NCBI RefSeq assembly: GCF_023856365.1
Contig: NC_064533.1
Coordinates: 30,102,618 to 30,166,617, forward strand
Source: Brienomyrus brachyistius
Taxonomy: Eukaryota; Chordata; Actinopteri; Osteoglossiformes; Mormyridae
DNA: 64,000 bases
Direction: 5' to 3'
In this document: piece after piece, positions 46,177 to 58,260 of the stretch
Numbering within the stretch: the stretch's first letter is position 1
How the letters are laid out: the number at the start of each line of letters is the position of its first letter
Notes under the pieces: model-generated
Told to the model about the DNA's origin: nothing
What the model saw: only the letters and a program-made list of their open reading frames with translations
Databases searched by the model: none
Translations under genes and position numbers: made by a program

Positions 46177-46941
46177 TTATTTGGGTAGAAGTGCTGGATT
46201 CTTGAACTGGTTGAACAGGCTGGGATGAGGTAAGTAAAGCCACAGTTGGTGCTGACTTCTCTGCTGCTTCTCTACATTTCTGAGTGGAGCATGACCCAGC
46301 TGCACAGGTTTAGGCTCTGCCTCAGAGCACTGAGGGATAATATAAGCGGCTTCCACTTGTGGGCATGGGCGACAGCAATATCGCATAATATCATCCAGAG
46401 CGATCGATAACTGGACACAATCCTCAAAGAACCTTGCTTCTCCATGACTGGCAATTTCAGCTTGCAAATTTGGGTTCAGTACCTGCCAATACAACACCTT
46501 TGACAGAAGCCCCTCTCCAGGGTGATTGAAGACCTCTTTCAAGGAAGTTTGGAACGGATGAAGCAGCTGGTGAGCAAAGGCTGAAGGCAGAATCGGGCCA
46601 CATACAGACACAACACAGGAATTCTTTACAGCACGTAACTCATCAAGAATGAGTCTGGACCTCTTCTGTCTTTTTCAGGGAACTCCCGTGGCTAGTTGCA
46701 TTGACGAAAGGGGCAGCGGGGCAGAAGTAACTTGTCCTTCCATGAGCTGCTGCACTAAGGGTTCTAGCTGAGTGATCTGGGCACAGCCTTCTTGCAGTTG
46801 CCACTCTGTATCCACCGGGTCCATTTGGAGGCGAGGTATTCTGTCAGAGTTGGGGCAGACAGACACCCGAAGACCCAAGTGACGAAGAAGCAGGGCTTCA
46901 TTGAAACGATCGAGCAAAGCAGAAGTGGAATCGGCAGGCAA
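46177..46941 (-). pseudogene. Gypsy gag remnant (copy B)
   Basis: The start MDPVDTEWQLQEGCAQITQL (frame from 46941) parallels KDPAETQQLQ of copy A. After a shift, the frame from 46611 has LKEVFNHPGEG and IASHGEARFFEDCVQLSIAL, matching the capsid region of fish Gypsy gag. The expected zinc knuckle (CxxCxxxGHxxxxC) near 46200 is not recognisable. Confidence 0.75.
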
Positions 46942-46990
46942 GCAGAATGGTCATGGTCAACTGTTCAGAGAGTTTGAAGACCAGGGTAGT

Positions 46991-47340
46991 CAGACCTATA
47001 AAGACACAAAGGACAGTTGATGAAGACAGGTTTTTATCACATTACAACAATATACAGTATACACATAACCCACAAAATAGAGATACACACACATGTTAGC
47101 GTACCTATCTAAATGGGGACCTTCCATTCATTTCTACAGGAAAGACCCTAATCCCAATCACAACACCCTTAACCAATTTGTACAGTACTGTAATTTGAAA
47201 AGCGTTTGAAATAGCTATACTATGTTTTAAAAAAGTTAATGTAAATAGCAACACTGTCCATTTTATTACCTTCTATTCATCTAATAAATATATATGCCAA
47301 TTAGATGGTAATATGCCTGAGACATAAAGAAAAATGAAAA
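46991..47340. other. partial dispersed repeat and unique DNA
   Basis: 47088-47175 repeats the TGGGGAC element of 42008 (AAATGGGGACCTTCCATTCA, GGAAAGACCCTAATCCCAAT). No coding. Confidence 0.55.
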
Positions 47341-47425
47341 AAAAAGGTTATAATGACCATCCGCTTATAGTGATCAATATCACCCAGACAGATGTGATCA
47401 CTATAAGTGAGTTCTACTGTCTTTT
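47341..47425. mobile_element. pogo-like terminal hairpin
   Basis: CTTATAGTGATCA (47364-47376) pairs perfectly with TGATCACTATAAG (47395-47407). The outward sequence on the minus strand, CAGTAGAACTCACTTATAGT, looks like a pogo/Tigger terminal repeat. Confidence 0.5.
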
Positions 47426-47471
47426 GGAAATGGAGCTGCTTTAATACATTACTATTGTACCAATTCTTCAT

Positions 47472-47775
47472 TCAAAGGTTTCGCCAGTCTTGCCAAACAC
47501 AATAGGCTCTCTGTGGAAAGCGCGACCATTTGTGAATTCCCCTTGAAAACCACACCTCAGTAACCATGGACAGCCCCATTAACTCTGTGCTTTGCAAAGA
47601 AATAATGTTGATCAGATTTAATGCGAGCGACTTCCTCCAATATTTCACTTGCAGACAAACCAAAGAGGTTTCTCTCCAAATGGCCCAAGTCAGTCCCAAT
47701 TAAAACAGTGGGAAAGACTGGACCACATTTAAATAAATAGGAAGGAAGGTTCTTTCCCTTGGGCTCTTATTATTT
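47472..47775 (-). pseudogene. unidentified coding-like fragment
   Basis: The minus frame that enters near 47775 reads KNLPSYLFKCGPVFPTVLIG, TDLGHLERNLFGLSASEILE and EVARIKSDQHYFFAKHRVNG, then one stop (after VHGY), then GVVFKGNSQMVALSTESLLC and LARLAKPLNEELV. The residue pattern (a hydrophobic core with regular charged residues) looks like real protein, about 95 residues with a single stop. I do not recognise the family. It lies directly upstream of the pogo-like terminus, so it may be part of a transposon, a processed pseudogene or a lost exon. Confidence 0.3.
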
Positions 47776-48420
47776 GCTGAATGTTGCACAGGAAAAAAAA
47801 ATATGATCACTAGTTCATTATTAACCCTTAAATGAAATAAGTGGCTCAGGACATTCGGATTTATTTCAGTGGTGAAGCTGGCTGTGTTTCTTGGACTGTG
47901 GCACCTTTTTCTGAAAAAGATGCACGCTGGTCCGAGAGGGTGAGCTACAAGCTTCCGTGGTCCAACTTATATCTAAATGTATTTGGGCTTGTGGTTTACG
48001 TAGTATTGTGGATAGTAATGTTCAAATAACACGTAAAACCTGTAAAAAAAAACCAAGACATTCAAAGAAAATGGCCTGTTGACAAGGTTATGGTAACATA
48101 TATTTAGAGTAATCATTTTTTTTTACAGTGCATAGAGTATATGCCGAACCTAAATACCAAGAAGTTCCACAGAAATGAAAATGTTTCTCTAACAAATCTT
48201 GCAAGAGCAAATCTAAGAATCCTCAATGAAAATTATATGGGTAAAATAACTGTTAGTTTCATTTGATTAAAACTTTGAGGAAAGTCTAAAAAATGTCACC
48301 AGCCCTGGCAGTGACTTCCCAGGCGCTGACGTAAACTACATATACAAAGTGGTCTTCATGAATGCCAAAGAATTGCGAATATACTCTAAGTGGAAATCAT
48401 TTGGTTTTGCTTACACTTGA
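47776..48420. other. no gene seen
   Basis: AT-rich unique-looking DNA. Confidence 0.45.
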
Positions 48421-48725
48421 TACTGGGGGGGGTGTAGTGGTTAGCATTGTCACCTCAGACTTCTGGAACCTGAGCTCAATCTCCACCAGCGTTCCACGTG
48501 TCTGCATGTTTTCCCCTTCTCATCGTGAGGGTTCCCCCACAGCCCCACATCCCAAAAACAGACAGAGGCTAATTGGAGTTACCAAATTGCCTGTATGTGT
48601 GCCTGTGTGAGTGACTGGTGCGTGAACATGTCCTGTGATGAGTTGGCACCCCATCCTTAGTTGTTCCCTGCCTTGCACCCTGAATAGGACAAGAAGTTTC
48701 ATGAAATGGATGAATGGGTGGATAG
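48421..48725 (+). mobile_element. tRNA-derived SINE
   Basis: Full-length but diverged: head GTGTAGTGGTTAGCATTGTC, then CCACATCCCAAAAACAGACA, GCTAATTGGAGTTACCAAAT, and the tail GAAATGGATGAATGGGTGGA. Confidence 0.88.
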
Positions 48726-50764
48726 AGGATTCTGAGGGATAAAAACATAAAGGTAAGATGTTTTGTCAGTCTTATTTTCAGTCGTGAGCAGCTAGAATCC
48801 AGTAGAAGTACGAGAATGCAATCTCTTAGTACCTGATTTCAGTCTGAAACAAAAAATCGATTTACATGAAGAATGTGACAATTTCTGACTTAATTTCTCC
48901 AATCCAATCAAGCACCTAAGAGTTCATTGTCAGTGAAAACCAAAAAAGCCTGTCATCTTTGATGACCACAGCTGATTATCACTTGTATAGACCCACTGAT
49001 AGCAGAAACCGCTACAGTATGATTAAGAAGCTCTATCCATACCAACATATGACAGGCATATCAGTTCTTGGGATTAATCGTGAAGTTAAACAGCTATTTA
49101 TGTGTTCAACCTAAGGCAGCAGGAGTCTACATTTCAGCTCTGTGTTCCACATCCTCTCCATCCAGATCCATCGGCATTGTCAACATGGAAAAGCACGGGG
49201 AGGATGAGGTGGTTGTTTACTGTCATCCTGAGTCGGAGATTTGGCACAGAGGCCAATGAACTCTGTTAAAGCTCTTCTAAAGCAGGATTCTGCATTTACT
49301 TGTCCTTCAGGAAGCGAAGGATAATTAACAACAGCCAACAGCATTGAAGGAGACACAAAGTCTGAAGTCATATAAATTCCTGTCCTGCTGAAGCGAAGTA
49401 TGTCATCATTCTGAAGAGTATTATGGGAATTAGCATTTAAGGAATGTTAATGCCGATTATCAAATGCACATTTGATGCACTGCTATTCCTTTATTACACT
49501 AAGAAAGTATTTATTACAAACACTTTCAATAGGCTTTCATCCTAATCTGAGTCACTTCCATTTCTGTAATAGCCTGTTTCTGATTCCCCTAGGATTAGAA
49601 TGAGGTGGATGAAGATTGAATCGACCGCCAATCTTCTGCTATAAATCAGGCCATGAATACTTGACAGTCAGGTCAACTTGCCAGAGGTGTGTTAGCTGTT
49701 GTCAATTACAATTTTGCATTAGTATCACTAAACGTGGTATTGTTTGCAAAAGATTTCAGTGAAATCCTGTATTTCAGAACTTCCCACGGATGTAATGTGT
49801 GAAAAAATGAGCTGCATTTGTTAGATGTTTTGAACCTTGCTGTGCCTGTTGAAACGCCATTGGCTAGCTGCCCATCTATGTGTGTGGTCCAGGAACTTCC
49901 ATGCTGTGACATAATCCTTACTGTGACATCATGCTTAATCAAGCTTCCTCCAGGGAAGCAGATGTGAGCATCCTACACATTAACCGAGGAGAAGCTTAGG
50001 TTCACGTTTGCACCGTAGATTCCACAGAGGCTGCATGACATGGTCATATAGAACCTTGAAACGTTATCCTGATGTAATCTCCAGAAGAACATCTGCTCAA
50101 CAGACTAATACCAATGGCAAATTTTGGGAAAATTAGTCGTAGAGTGGATTCCATTATGGTCATCTGGAAAAAACAATGAAGCACCTTGCCCTTCAGGACT
50201 GCCAATGAGGAGCCAACAGCAGTATGCAATGTGAAATATGATACATAAGTATGCACTGACTAAGAGAGGAGCGCCCCCTACCATCAAATGGGGAAGTAAA
50301 AATGCATGCAGGCGTCTGCGGAATCATCACCATTTCAGCTTTGAAGAGATGGCCTTTTATCTTGCCTAGCTGGTACAGATTCCATTTCACTGGATTTTTT
50401 CAGAGACCTAACAATAGCTTCTTTACAATCAGAGTGTTTCAAATACAGCGGGGACATTTTTACTGGGTAAGCTTATTATAATAATCTAAATTAATATTTT
50501 TTTCTATTAAACATAATATCTTGTTTTAGTTTTACTAATGCCTCTGAGAGGAGTCAAAGTGCAGTATTTCCAACAGAATTTGAAGCTTTGCTGTGCATTT
50601 TGATACATATTGTTTGGATTCTTACTTCCAGTGGGTTTTCATGCTCTGTTAAACTTAATGTTTCATTCAGGATTGTTTTCTTGCTAAACTGTATAGTATA
50701 ATAAACCTACATTTAAAAATGTTAAAATTGAAAATGAAAAGGAATTTAATTGTATTGCCTTTGT
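48726..50764. other. no gene seen
   Basis: Unique-looking DNA; the short open frames carry no domains. Confidence 0.45.
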
Positions 50765-51000
50765 AAAGGCCAAACCAATGGTTCAGTGGGTCACACTGCA
50801 GCCACGTAACTGCAGGGTTTGGGGTCAGATTCCTGCATTCCTCTAGCTGTCCTGTTCGACTACGTGAACTGATGTCTCTAAAATGCCCTTGGTATGGGTG
50901 TGAACCCAGTGTTGCCCTCCCACTCCTTCATGGGTCTTCTGCCTTGTGGTCTGCACAGTGTGACCCTATACTGGACGGATAGTATGTGGAACGATCATTG
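50765..51000 (+). mobile_element. degenerate SINE
   Basis: Head-like ATGGTTCAGTGGGTCACACT, B-box-like GGGTTTGGGGTCAGATTCC, then GTTGCCCTCCCACTCCTTCA and a GGACGGATAGT tail. An older relative of the ATCC-tail SINE. Confidence 0.55.
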
Positions 51001-51597
51001 CCAGAGGAAATGAAAATGAATCTAACATCATTCCACAAATAAGTAACGGTAACCCCCCCCCCCCCACCAAGGTCGGAAAAGTGTCACGGATAATGCGTAT
51101 ATCTTTTTTTTCTTTCGGCTAAAACAAACAGAAAAAACCTTCTAGCAAATGGCTCCCAGTTATTTAAGGTTAAAACCTTTTAAGTTTAAAATGGTAACAC
51201 ACTAGAGGAAATAAAGTTGATATAGACTCTGATTAACACAGCCAATGACCACGAAAGCAGCTACAGTTTTCTGGCTCTCAGTGTGATTCTTCAAGGCATC
51301 AATTATATGATTGTATTTAGGAGAAAGTTCTGGAAGATCGTAAAAACTGCAGCCTTCTGAAAAATTTCACAGTTTCTCAGGCAATACTCATTGACATCTG
51401 CATGCAGTCTTCCTGTTGAAATTGCTGCATGATTTTTAAACATTTATTGTGAAAGTAACAATCTTACCAATGGGTTTTGTTGTTTTTTTTTTCCCTCCAG
51501 ACCTTCTTCCTCTATTGTGCCATTTTTGACTGGACCTCCATCAATGACACCAACTTATTGCTGTATTCCAGAGATCAACACGTTTTACTAGATGATC
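51001..51597. other. no gene seen
   Basis: C-run at 51053-51065; otherwise unique-looking. Confidence 0.45.
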
Positions 51598-51800
51598 TAT
51601 TGGGTAACACTTAACATGAAGCAGTCATCATAATGCATTGTAGATACCTTCATTCATAAAGCATTATAAACATGCCTATAAATATTTATAAAAAGACATA
51701 ACACATTATAGCCATGTTTATTATACATTATGAATGCTCTATGAAGCTTTCATCTGTAATACAGTATTGATACATTTATAATGCATTATAATGGTCAGTA
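51598..51800. repeat. CATTATA-rich dispersed repeat
   Basis: GGGTAACACTTAACATGAAG followed by repeated CATTATA/ATGCATTATAA and CATAAAGCATTATAAACATG words; the pattern is known from fish MITEs that begin GGTAACACTTTA. Not fully delimited. Confidence 0.5.
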
Positions 51801-52058
51801 TAAGGTTTCCAGCCTCACCCTGCTCCTGCTGTCCTTCTGTTATGAAGCAGAACATCACTACGGTAGCAATGCTCCTTCTTGTCACAGTGTGCATGGTGTT
51901 TTGTACTGTAAACTCTGGCTACCCTATCCTACAGAACACTGTCCAGTGCAAAATGAAGGAAACATCTACGGTTAAGGGGTTAAAGGATCAGGAAATTAGA
52001 TATCTGGAAGACAGCAATAGATCTTGTGTGAAATGGATATAGATTTGAGTAATATCTT

Positions 52059-52133
52059 ACCCATCACCACGAAATGAGTCTTATGGGTGAAGTTTTACCA
52101 GTGCCACTTAAGACTCATTTCGTGGCAACGGGT
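52059..52133. repeat. strong hairpin (25-bp arms)
   Basis: Arms 52059-52083 and 52109-52133 are inverted complements with about 3 mismatches in 25; the core CACGAAATGAGTCTTA pairs with TAAGACTCATTTCGTG exactly. The loop is 25 nt. It could be a tiny MITE or a transcript hairpin; the sequence alone does not decide. Confidence 0.85.
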
Positions 52134-52432
52134 CACATATGTTTCTGTGTCCCTGCTACTGGCAAATGCTAACCAGCTGATTATATATGGTTCAGATTCA
52201 AGATGTGACCTTACAAAGTCAAAATTTCAGTACTTACCTGTTCTCGTGTAATTGTAGTCACACAAAGTGAACATTTTGTAACATTATATTCTGGCTTTAC
52301 AGACACTTTCTTTCCTGAATAAATTGAATAAAGTTTGTACAGGAAAGTCCAGGTGGTTCATTGAACCCAACAGAAGGATTGAACAACATTTATTCAAATA
52401 AACTATGTTAGTGAGGATGGAGAGAGAAGAGC

Positions 52433-53800
52433 AGGGCCCAGTTGTTCAAAAAGTTTAATCTGAATCAGAACGATCCCAGTTTGGAAATCCCACGTTCTGC
52501 TGTCTGGGATCAGATAATCCAGCTTACTCTTATGCTGAATTTTCAAAGCAATGTTGGTTGGATCATACTGATCTGGGTACAAACTTTTCAAGATTAACGA
52601 ATTCAAAATTCCAGTGTTCTACGTATTACAATGTAGGCTATTAGCTATTTAATGAAAAATAGGTAGAATAGTCTGTCTGGGTCACTTTAAAAGTGTTGTT
52701 ATTCGAAGTGGCAGTAACCGGCACAATAAAATAATACAAACATTCCCCTATATTTTCAGTTTCTTTTAAGCAGTCCGACCCCTCATCTGATCAACAACAA
52801 ATAAATAAAACAAATATACGTTATTAACAAATACTTTGTGAATACAGGTGCTCCTCTACTTACGAATGAGATACCTTCTGCACGACCGTTCATAACCTGA
52901 AATGTTCGTAAGTCGTTATTCAACATCATTTAAGGATATACGCAAGTACAAAGAACTAGGATGCTGGGAGTACGCACGCTACGCTGCTGCACGGCGGGAT
53001 TAGCGGCCAGAAGTCATACTAGGCAGAATTGCTGCGCAGGGAAAAGAAAAGTTATTGCGGACAGGAAACGGGAGCCAAATGAACAGAATTTGGATGTGCA
53101 GTCCTCTTCGTTCGTATGTCTGAAAGTTCATAAGTAGATGAGCATCTGTATTTTGAACATGTGTTTTAAATCATAAAAAGGCCAAATGTCAAATAGATAA
53201 GAATAATAAGGAATATAATCATTAGAAACTACTTTTGATTGTTTCATCTCTGATGATTGTGTCTTTTGATTGGTTCATCTCTGAGGATTGTCATATAATT
53301 AATTATGATTAATATACAGTGATGAATGACAGTTAAAATAAAAATGTATTTTTGTCTGATATTGACAGCTGTTTGGGGATTATTTTACAGTGAAAAAAAT
53401 CCTTTTTTTTTAACTTTAGTGTACTGGATGGCTTAATAAGAGGCTCATGTCTGCTTTATCACTGTAATTTTTGAATTGGAAAATATAAATAAATTAAGAT
53501 ATTTAATTATACAAATATTGTATTTTTGACCAATTTAAAAGTTTTATTACACTTAAAAAACTACCCTGAATTCACCCTTCTGCTGGGATCAGGGTCATCC
53601 TACTTTTTTTGGAGTAATGGTATCCCAATGATACAAAAATTTTTGGACCATCCATACTCAAGATTTGATCCAGATCAAAACCAAGACTGGATTACCTGAT
53701 CTAATCTGATTTCAGAATCTGTTTTTTTCTTTTGATCAACAAATTTTCAAGATTTGATCCAGTGTGATATCCAAAATCTGGTCATTACTTCTGAGCAACT
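52433..53800. mobile_element. DNA-transposon-like element with nested MITE
   Basis: The left end CCCAGTTGTTCAAAAAGTTT and the reverse complement of the right end TCCAGTTGCTCAGAAGTAAT are similar. Both subterminal regions are rich in GATC words (GATCAGATAATCCAGC on the left; AAGATTTGATCCAG repeated on the right). It is interrupted by the MITE at 52845-53148. The interior has no coding. Confidence 0.5.
52845..53148. mobile_element. TA-flanked MITE, complete copy
   Basis: A 304-bp element with ends CAGGTGCTCCTCTACTTACG and CAGATGCTCATCTACTTATG (reverse complement of the right), flanked by TA on both sides (52843-52844 and 53149-53150), fitting a Tc1/mariner/pogo target. Related copies: 8104-8380 and, more distantly, 60648-60940. 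Confidence 0.92.
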
Positions 53801-55413
53801 GGATCTACGATGTTAAAATTAGATCTTAATAAATAAATGAAAACAACTAGCACTGCAAACTTAAAGCAGCTTGTATAATTGGATGTTATGTTGCATCAAG
53901 GAATTGGAGAACCACGACCATGCCTAGTTCCCAGTGGCTGTCGTTTCACTGTTTCTGGATGCAGTTCTGCGTGTCTAAAGGTGGTTGACCTGAATACTCT
54001 GGACCGTATTTCAGTATCTCCTTGTGTGACATCTGACCAAATGTGGCTTCTCATTTTTGTTCACTTGCTATTGGAGGTATTCTTCTATCTTCTAACCACT
54101 TATTCAGTAGGTTGCCGGGAAAATCGGTAGCCATTTTTTCCGAAGTTTTCCTGAAAAATTTGCGGTCCTGTTATTGCTTTTACATACTTTGAGTCGTCAA
54201 AGTGAACGATAGGTATGACATTGTAAAAAGAACGACATTTTAAAAAATTACATGATTCACTTGAATGATATAAAAATTAGGAATTTTGTACTGGCTGGGA
54301 AGAGTGATGGGAAAGTCCCTGGGCTCAAGAGCCGTACCCCAATGGTTTAACTGGGCATCAGCGGGGAAGCCTCTAATTAAAAAATGTTATTATTGTTATG
54401 TTTTCTCTGTCTGCATATTATTTTCAAAGTTCATTCAGTTAAAGACGCTGAAATGGGGATGACTTTCGAGTCTTTTAATTAGCAAAAACGGCTGATGCAT
54501 TGCAAGTTACTGCAATGTGATCATACATAGACTTTTACAGAAAAAAATTATATAATAAGTGAAACAGACTACCATTACTGTATAATTGCTTTGGTTATTC
54601 TAATTAATTCATTCATTCATTCTTATGGAATTATTTCAATGGAATTAAAGCATGCATTCCAAACAGGTAGCATTATTAATGCATCTAAAGGTTGCCCCAA
54701 AAGGAAACCTGGAGGCGCCTCTCTGTAGTTCTGGTGGAACGAGGCTTTTAAACTGAATTGGATCCTATTGTGAAAATGGCAAAAATACATATATATGGAC
54801 TAGTTTCTGGAACGAATGCATGTGATATGGCGAGTCGAGGATAGAATGGAGACTTTATTAGCATCTGTGGGACGCAACAGACTGGGCAAACATCTAAGAG
54901 AGTCACAGAGAACAGAAAAGGCCAATGACTTTACAATAATTATTTTGTCATTTTTATTGTTTGATTACTAAATTCCAGGTGTCAACTAGGCAGTTTAACA
55001 CATAGCACTTTTATACAGTTATAAAGTCAGTGAAACCCCAGGTAGCACTTTTAAGAAGGAATGAGCTGCCCAGAGTTACGTTACAGTGTGGGCTGTCTGT
55101 ACAGGGTTCCATAAAGAGCACCATAATCTCTGCTACCTGCCCCCCCCCCCCCCCCCAAAACACGTGTGCAGCTGGGCCCTTCATAGTGAGACTGACATGT
55201 GTCAGAGCTGGCACTTAGTGTGCCCCAGGGGCCAGTCATTGAAAAACTTGTTAATATTTATGGATTTTCATTTCTGCCTTACATATATACTGGCGAGGCC
55301 TGGTAGGTCGTAATGGTCTCACTTTGTGCACAGCTCTTTCTCTGATATGGTATGAGCAAACAAGCACCTGAGGAGAAGCTAAGCCAGGATTAACAAAGGC
55401 AAGGTAAAAATAA
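53801..55413. other. no gene seen
   Basis: AT-rich, with ATTC repeats near 54608-54622 and a C-run at 55141-55156. The 83-codon frame at 53879-54130 has no recognised domain. Confidence 0.4.
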
Positions 55414-55421
55414 CTTTACAG

Positions 55422-55633
55422 CAGTGAAGTCCTCAGGGACAGTCCACATTTTTGCTCCCAGCTCCCTGCCAGACAGTCCACATTTTTGCTCCCTCCCAGC
55501 TCCCTGCCAGACAGTCCACATTTTTGCTCCCTCCCAGCTCCCTGCCAGACAGTCCACATTTTTGCTCCCTCCCAGCTCCCTGCCAGACAGTCCATTGTTT
55601 GTGGGTGCTTGAGGACAGGGTTAGGAAACACTG
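55422..55633. mobile_element. hAT-like MITE with amplified 38-bp internal repeat
   Basis: Same family as 19527-19658: left end CAGTG...GTCCTCAGGGA, right end (reverse complement) CAGTGTTTCCTAACCCTGTC. The 8-bp flanks CTTTACAG and CTTTACAA nearly match. A 38-bp segment (CTCCCTGCCAGACAGTCCAC, ATTTTTGCTCCCTCCCAG) is present about three and a half times at 55438-55595. The multiple open frames are shadows. Confidence 0.9.
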
Positions 55634-55641
55634 CTTTACAA

Positions 55642-56855
55642 AGTATCTTCAAGGAATGGGGACCCCACACTGCACCCACAGCTGGTCCTTATGTTCTTTT
55701 AAACAGCCAAAAGGACGAGCCGACGGAAAATGCTGCGAGGACGGTGTTTGCGTCCCACGTTGTAGGAAAGCACGCTTTTGCCGCGTGAATGGTGACAGTC
55801 ATAACTTTAAGAGCTCATCCATTTCCCCAGGATGCACTGGATGAGGATGAGTTCAGCCCTTCGCCCTGAACACCGGCACCCTGATAGTGGCTCGGCTCGG
55901 TTCACTGCGGGATTCCAAAGTATGGAATGGCAAGGGCACAGCCCAATGGAATGTTGTGTTTTCCATCATTCCCAGGAGAAGCAGGTAGTCCACGCCAGGT
56001 TTCGGACACAAACCCAGAGCGTCGGATTTACAGCCTTGGCCATTATTAGGAATTTTACTTCCTGGTATGTCTCCTAACAAATAAACCTTCTACAGATTGA
56101 CTGGAAAGTCTATATATACTTTACTTGGTGGAGGGGCAGGGTGTACAAATGGATGCCAAGTCTTCCACTGACCTTTGTGACAAATATCAGAAGGCATTAC
56201 AGAGGATATGATGTAAAGCCAAGAGACAGAGTCTATATTTGGTAGCAGGCACCTAGGGAGGGATGTCCTCCATAATGGGCATCAGGCTTGGCACGCACAC
56301 CTGGTGGAGCTCCACTCTCTGAGAAAGGATGGAGAGAAAGCAGCTGCCCAGGCCCCTTGTGAATCCCCATCCCACTGGGACATGGAGGCGACACAGTGGA
56401 TCCCACGCGCTCCACTTCATAGGACTCGACCTCAGATGCCTGTCTGACATCAGAGAGACTGTCCGTTCCAGCTCCCCTGCCCGCAGACAGGGGCCAGATT
56501 CGGTCTGAGGCTTCTGCGGTATGGAACGCTGGACAGCCGGGCAGCTTCATGCTGGTTGTAAGGCATGCATGCTGTGCAAACACATTCTCCCCAAGAAGCC
56601 TTCAATTTCACAGGAAAAGATGACTTTGTAATTGATCTAGGTGGGCTCCCCCTGTTTTTATATGTTTTAAGCTTTATGAAAGGACCCTTTGATAAAGTAC
56701 TCTTGTCTTTTGTCAGTGCAAAAACACAATGAGCTTATACTGCGATCACACAATTCAATGCGTTCCCCCAAAGAACACCATCAAATAACTGGTCTCAAGC
56801 CATATTGTGTTTAGTCTGGTCATACTGTCAGCAATAGTGCCACATTCTACAACAC
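55642..56855. other. no gene seen
   Basis: Unique-looking, fairly GC-balanced DNA. The open frames at 55853-56080 and 56233-56583 (minus) have no recognisable domain. Confidence 0.4.
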
Positions 56856-56858
56856 TCC

Positions 56859-58260
56859 TGTTACAACACAGCATGGTGCAGGCGGGAAAAAGGTGACCAA
56901 GGTCTTGATGGCTGGACCGATTGGTGTGTCCCTGCCTTCCCCTTTGGAAAATAGTGAACCAGCCTGGCCCGCTACTGGACCTCCACCTGTGCTGGAGATA
57001 ATCAGCCCAAGCCTTCAGTAGAGGCAGGAGCTCAAACTTGAGACTCATAATCAGGTCCAGGGTGCCCCACTGCAGTCCTCCAGAGGGTTATCTTTCAGGT
57101 CTATCCTCCCTAGGCCAGAACAACCGCAGGCAGAGCTACAGGGGCAGAATCAAGATGAGTGGGTCCCTGTGGGCTAGATTTGGGAAGCTCAGGTCAGGCG
57201 GTGGCTACTTCCCCTGGGCAGGGCAATGGAGACGCGGCAACTTCCCCTGGGCAGGGCTCTGGAGACTCGGCAGGTTTCCTCTGCTTCCTGTTCTTGGATA
57301 CTGAGCCAGAAACAGCTCTCACAGTGGATAAGGAAAACCCCCTGTTCCCCTCAGGATTCAGGACTGCAGGAACAACCCCTGCTGGAGTCGATTTTGATCC
57401 CCAGAAGCCTGAAGATGTCCCTAACCCACAGGCCATGCAGGGAATTGCTGCAGGGGCGAGTGGGACAAAGCTGGCCCACATAGAGGCAGATGGGGCTGGG
57501 AATCTGGGAAGCAGGCTCCTCTCGGTCACCATCACACCATGAAACAATTAGTGGACTTTCAATAATTCTTTGAGGTGTGCAGACCAGAAGCTTGGGCCAA
57601 ATAAAATAAGATACAGGCACAAGGGAAATGAATCTCAAGGGGTGTCATGGAGTCTGGGGATCGTCTGCTTGGGTTGGTCATTCTGTTATGGTGTAGCATG
57701 ATGCGGGTGGGAAAAAGGTGACAAGACAAGGAAAACAATAAAGGGAAAACCACCAAAATTAAGGGTCCACAAGGGATCAGAACAAAATGGGCAAAATAAC
57801 AACTAACAGGGAACTATAATTCAACATGCTAGGGAAACCAGACAACCAAGGGAGCAGGAACTATAAAAACCAGGCACAGAGTGACAACACACCATAACAT
57901 GGTCTATGACTAAGGAAACAAACAAAGGCACTTAAATACACTGATAACAAGGACTAACAATGGGCAGGTGTGAATCATCAAAAACAACCAATCAATAAGG
58001 GCACAGGGCAACAAGACACATGTGAAGCAAGTAACATGAATGAACACAGAACTAAATAACTAGAGACCTGAAACCAGGGAAACACAGGGAAATACTACAT
58101 TAGGAGAATAAACAAGAAAACATAAAATCAGAACAGAACAGAACACAAGGAGGGCAGGTCTAGAACAGGAAACTCAAAAGGAAACAAAACACTGGGGAAC
58201 AGAAACTCAAATACAAAGAGATAAGGCTGATCATTAGAGCAAAAAACATCATAAAGAACA
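56859..58260 (-). mobile_element. LTR retrotransposon remnant
   Basis: A truncated LTR (56859-56910, TGTTACAACACAGCATGGTG, CAGGCGGGAAAAAGGTGAC) and a complete-looking LTR (57684-58260, TGTTATGGTGTAGCATGATG, CGGGTGGGAAAAAGGTGAC, ending AAAGAACA) enclose about 770 bp of internal DNA. The complete LTR has reversed TATTTAAG near 57932. No pol motifs survive. Confidence 0.7.
57194..57547 (-). pseudogene. proline-rich internal ORF of the LTR element
   Basis: A 117-codon minus frame with the repeated word PCPGEVA and a basic KNRKQRKPAES stretch, between the two LTRs. Such Pro-rich repeats occur in spacer regions of fish LTR elements as far as I know. No catalytic motif is present; a function cannot be assigned. 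Confidence 0.4.

Larger units (their letters stand above)
42719..46990 (-). mobile_element. scrambled Ty3/Gypsy chromovirus remnants
   Basis: Minus-strand pieces of at least two copies. Copy A (42719-45055): LTR, chromodomain, integrase, a short RT piece, the gag start and the tail of the second LTR. Copy B (45056-46990): RNase H, RT thumb, an LTR-like insert, protease and gag. All frames are broken, and each copy lacks large segments that the other has. Confidence 0.85.
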
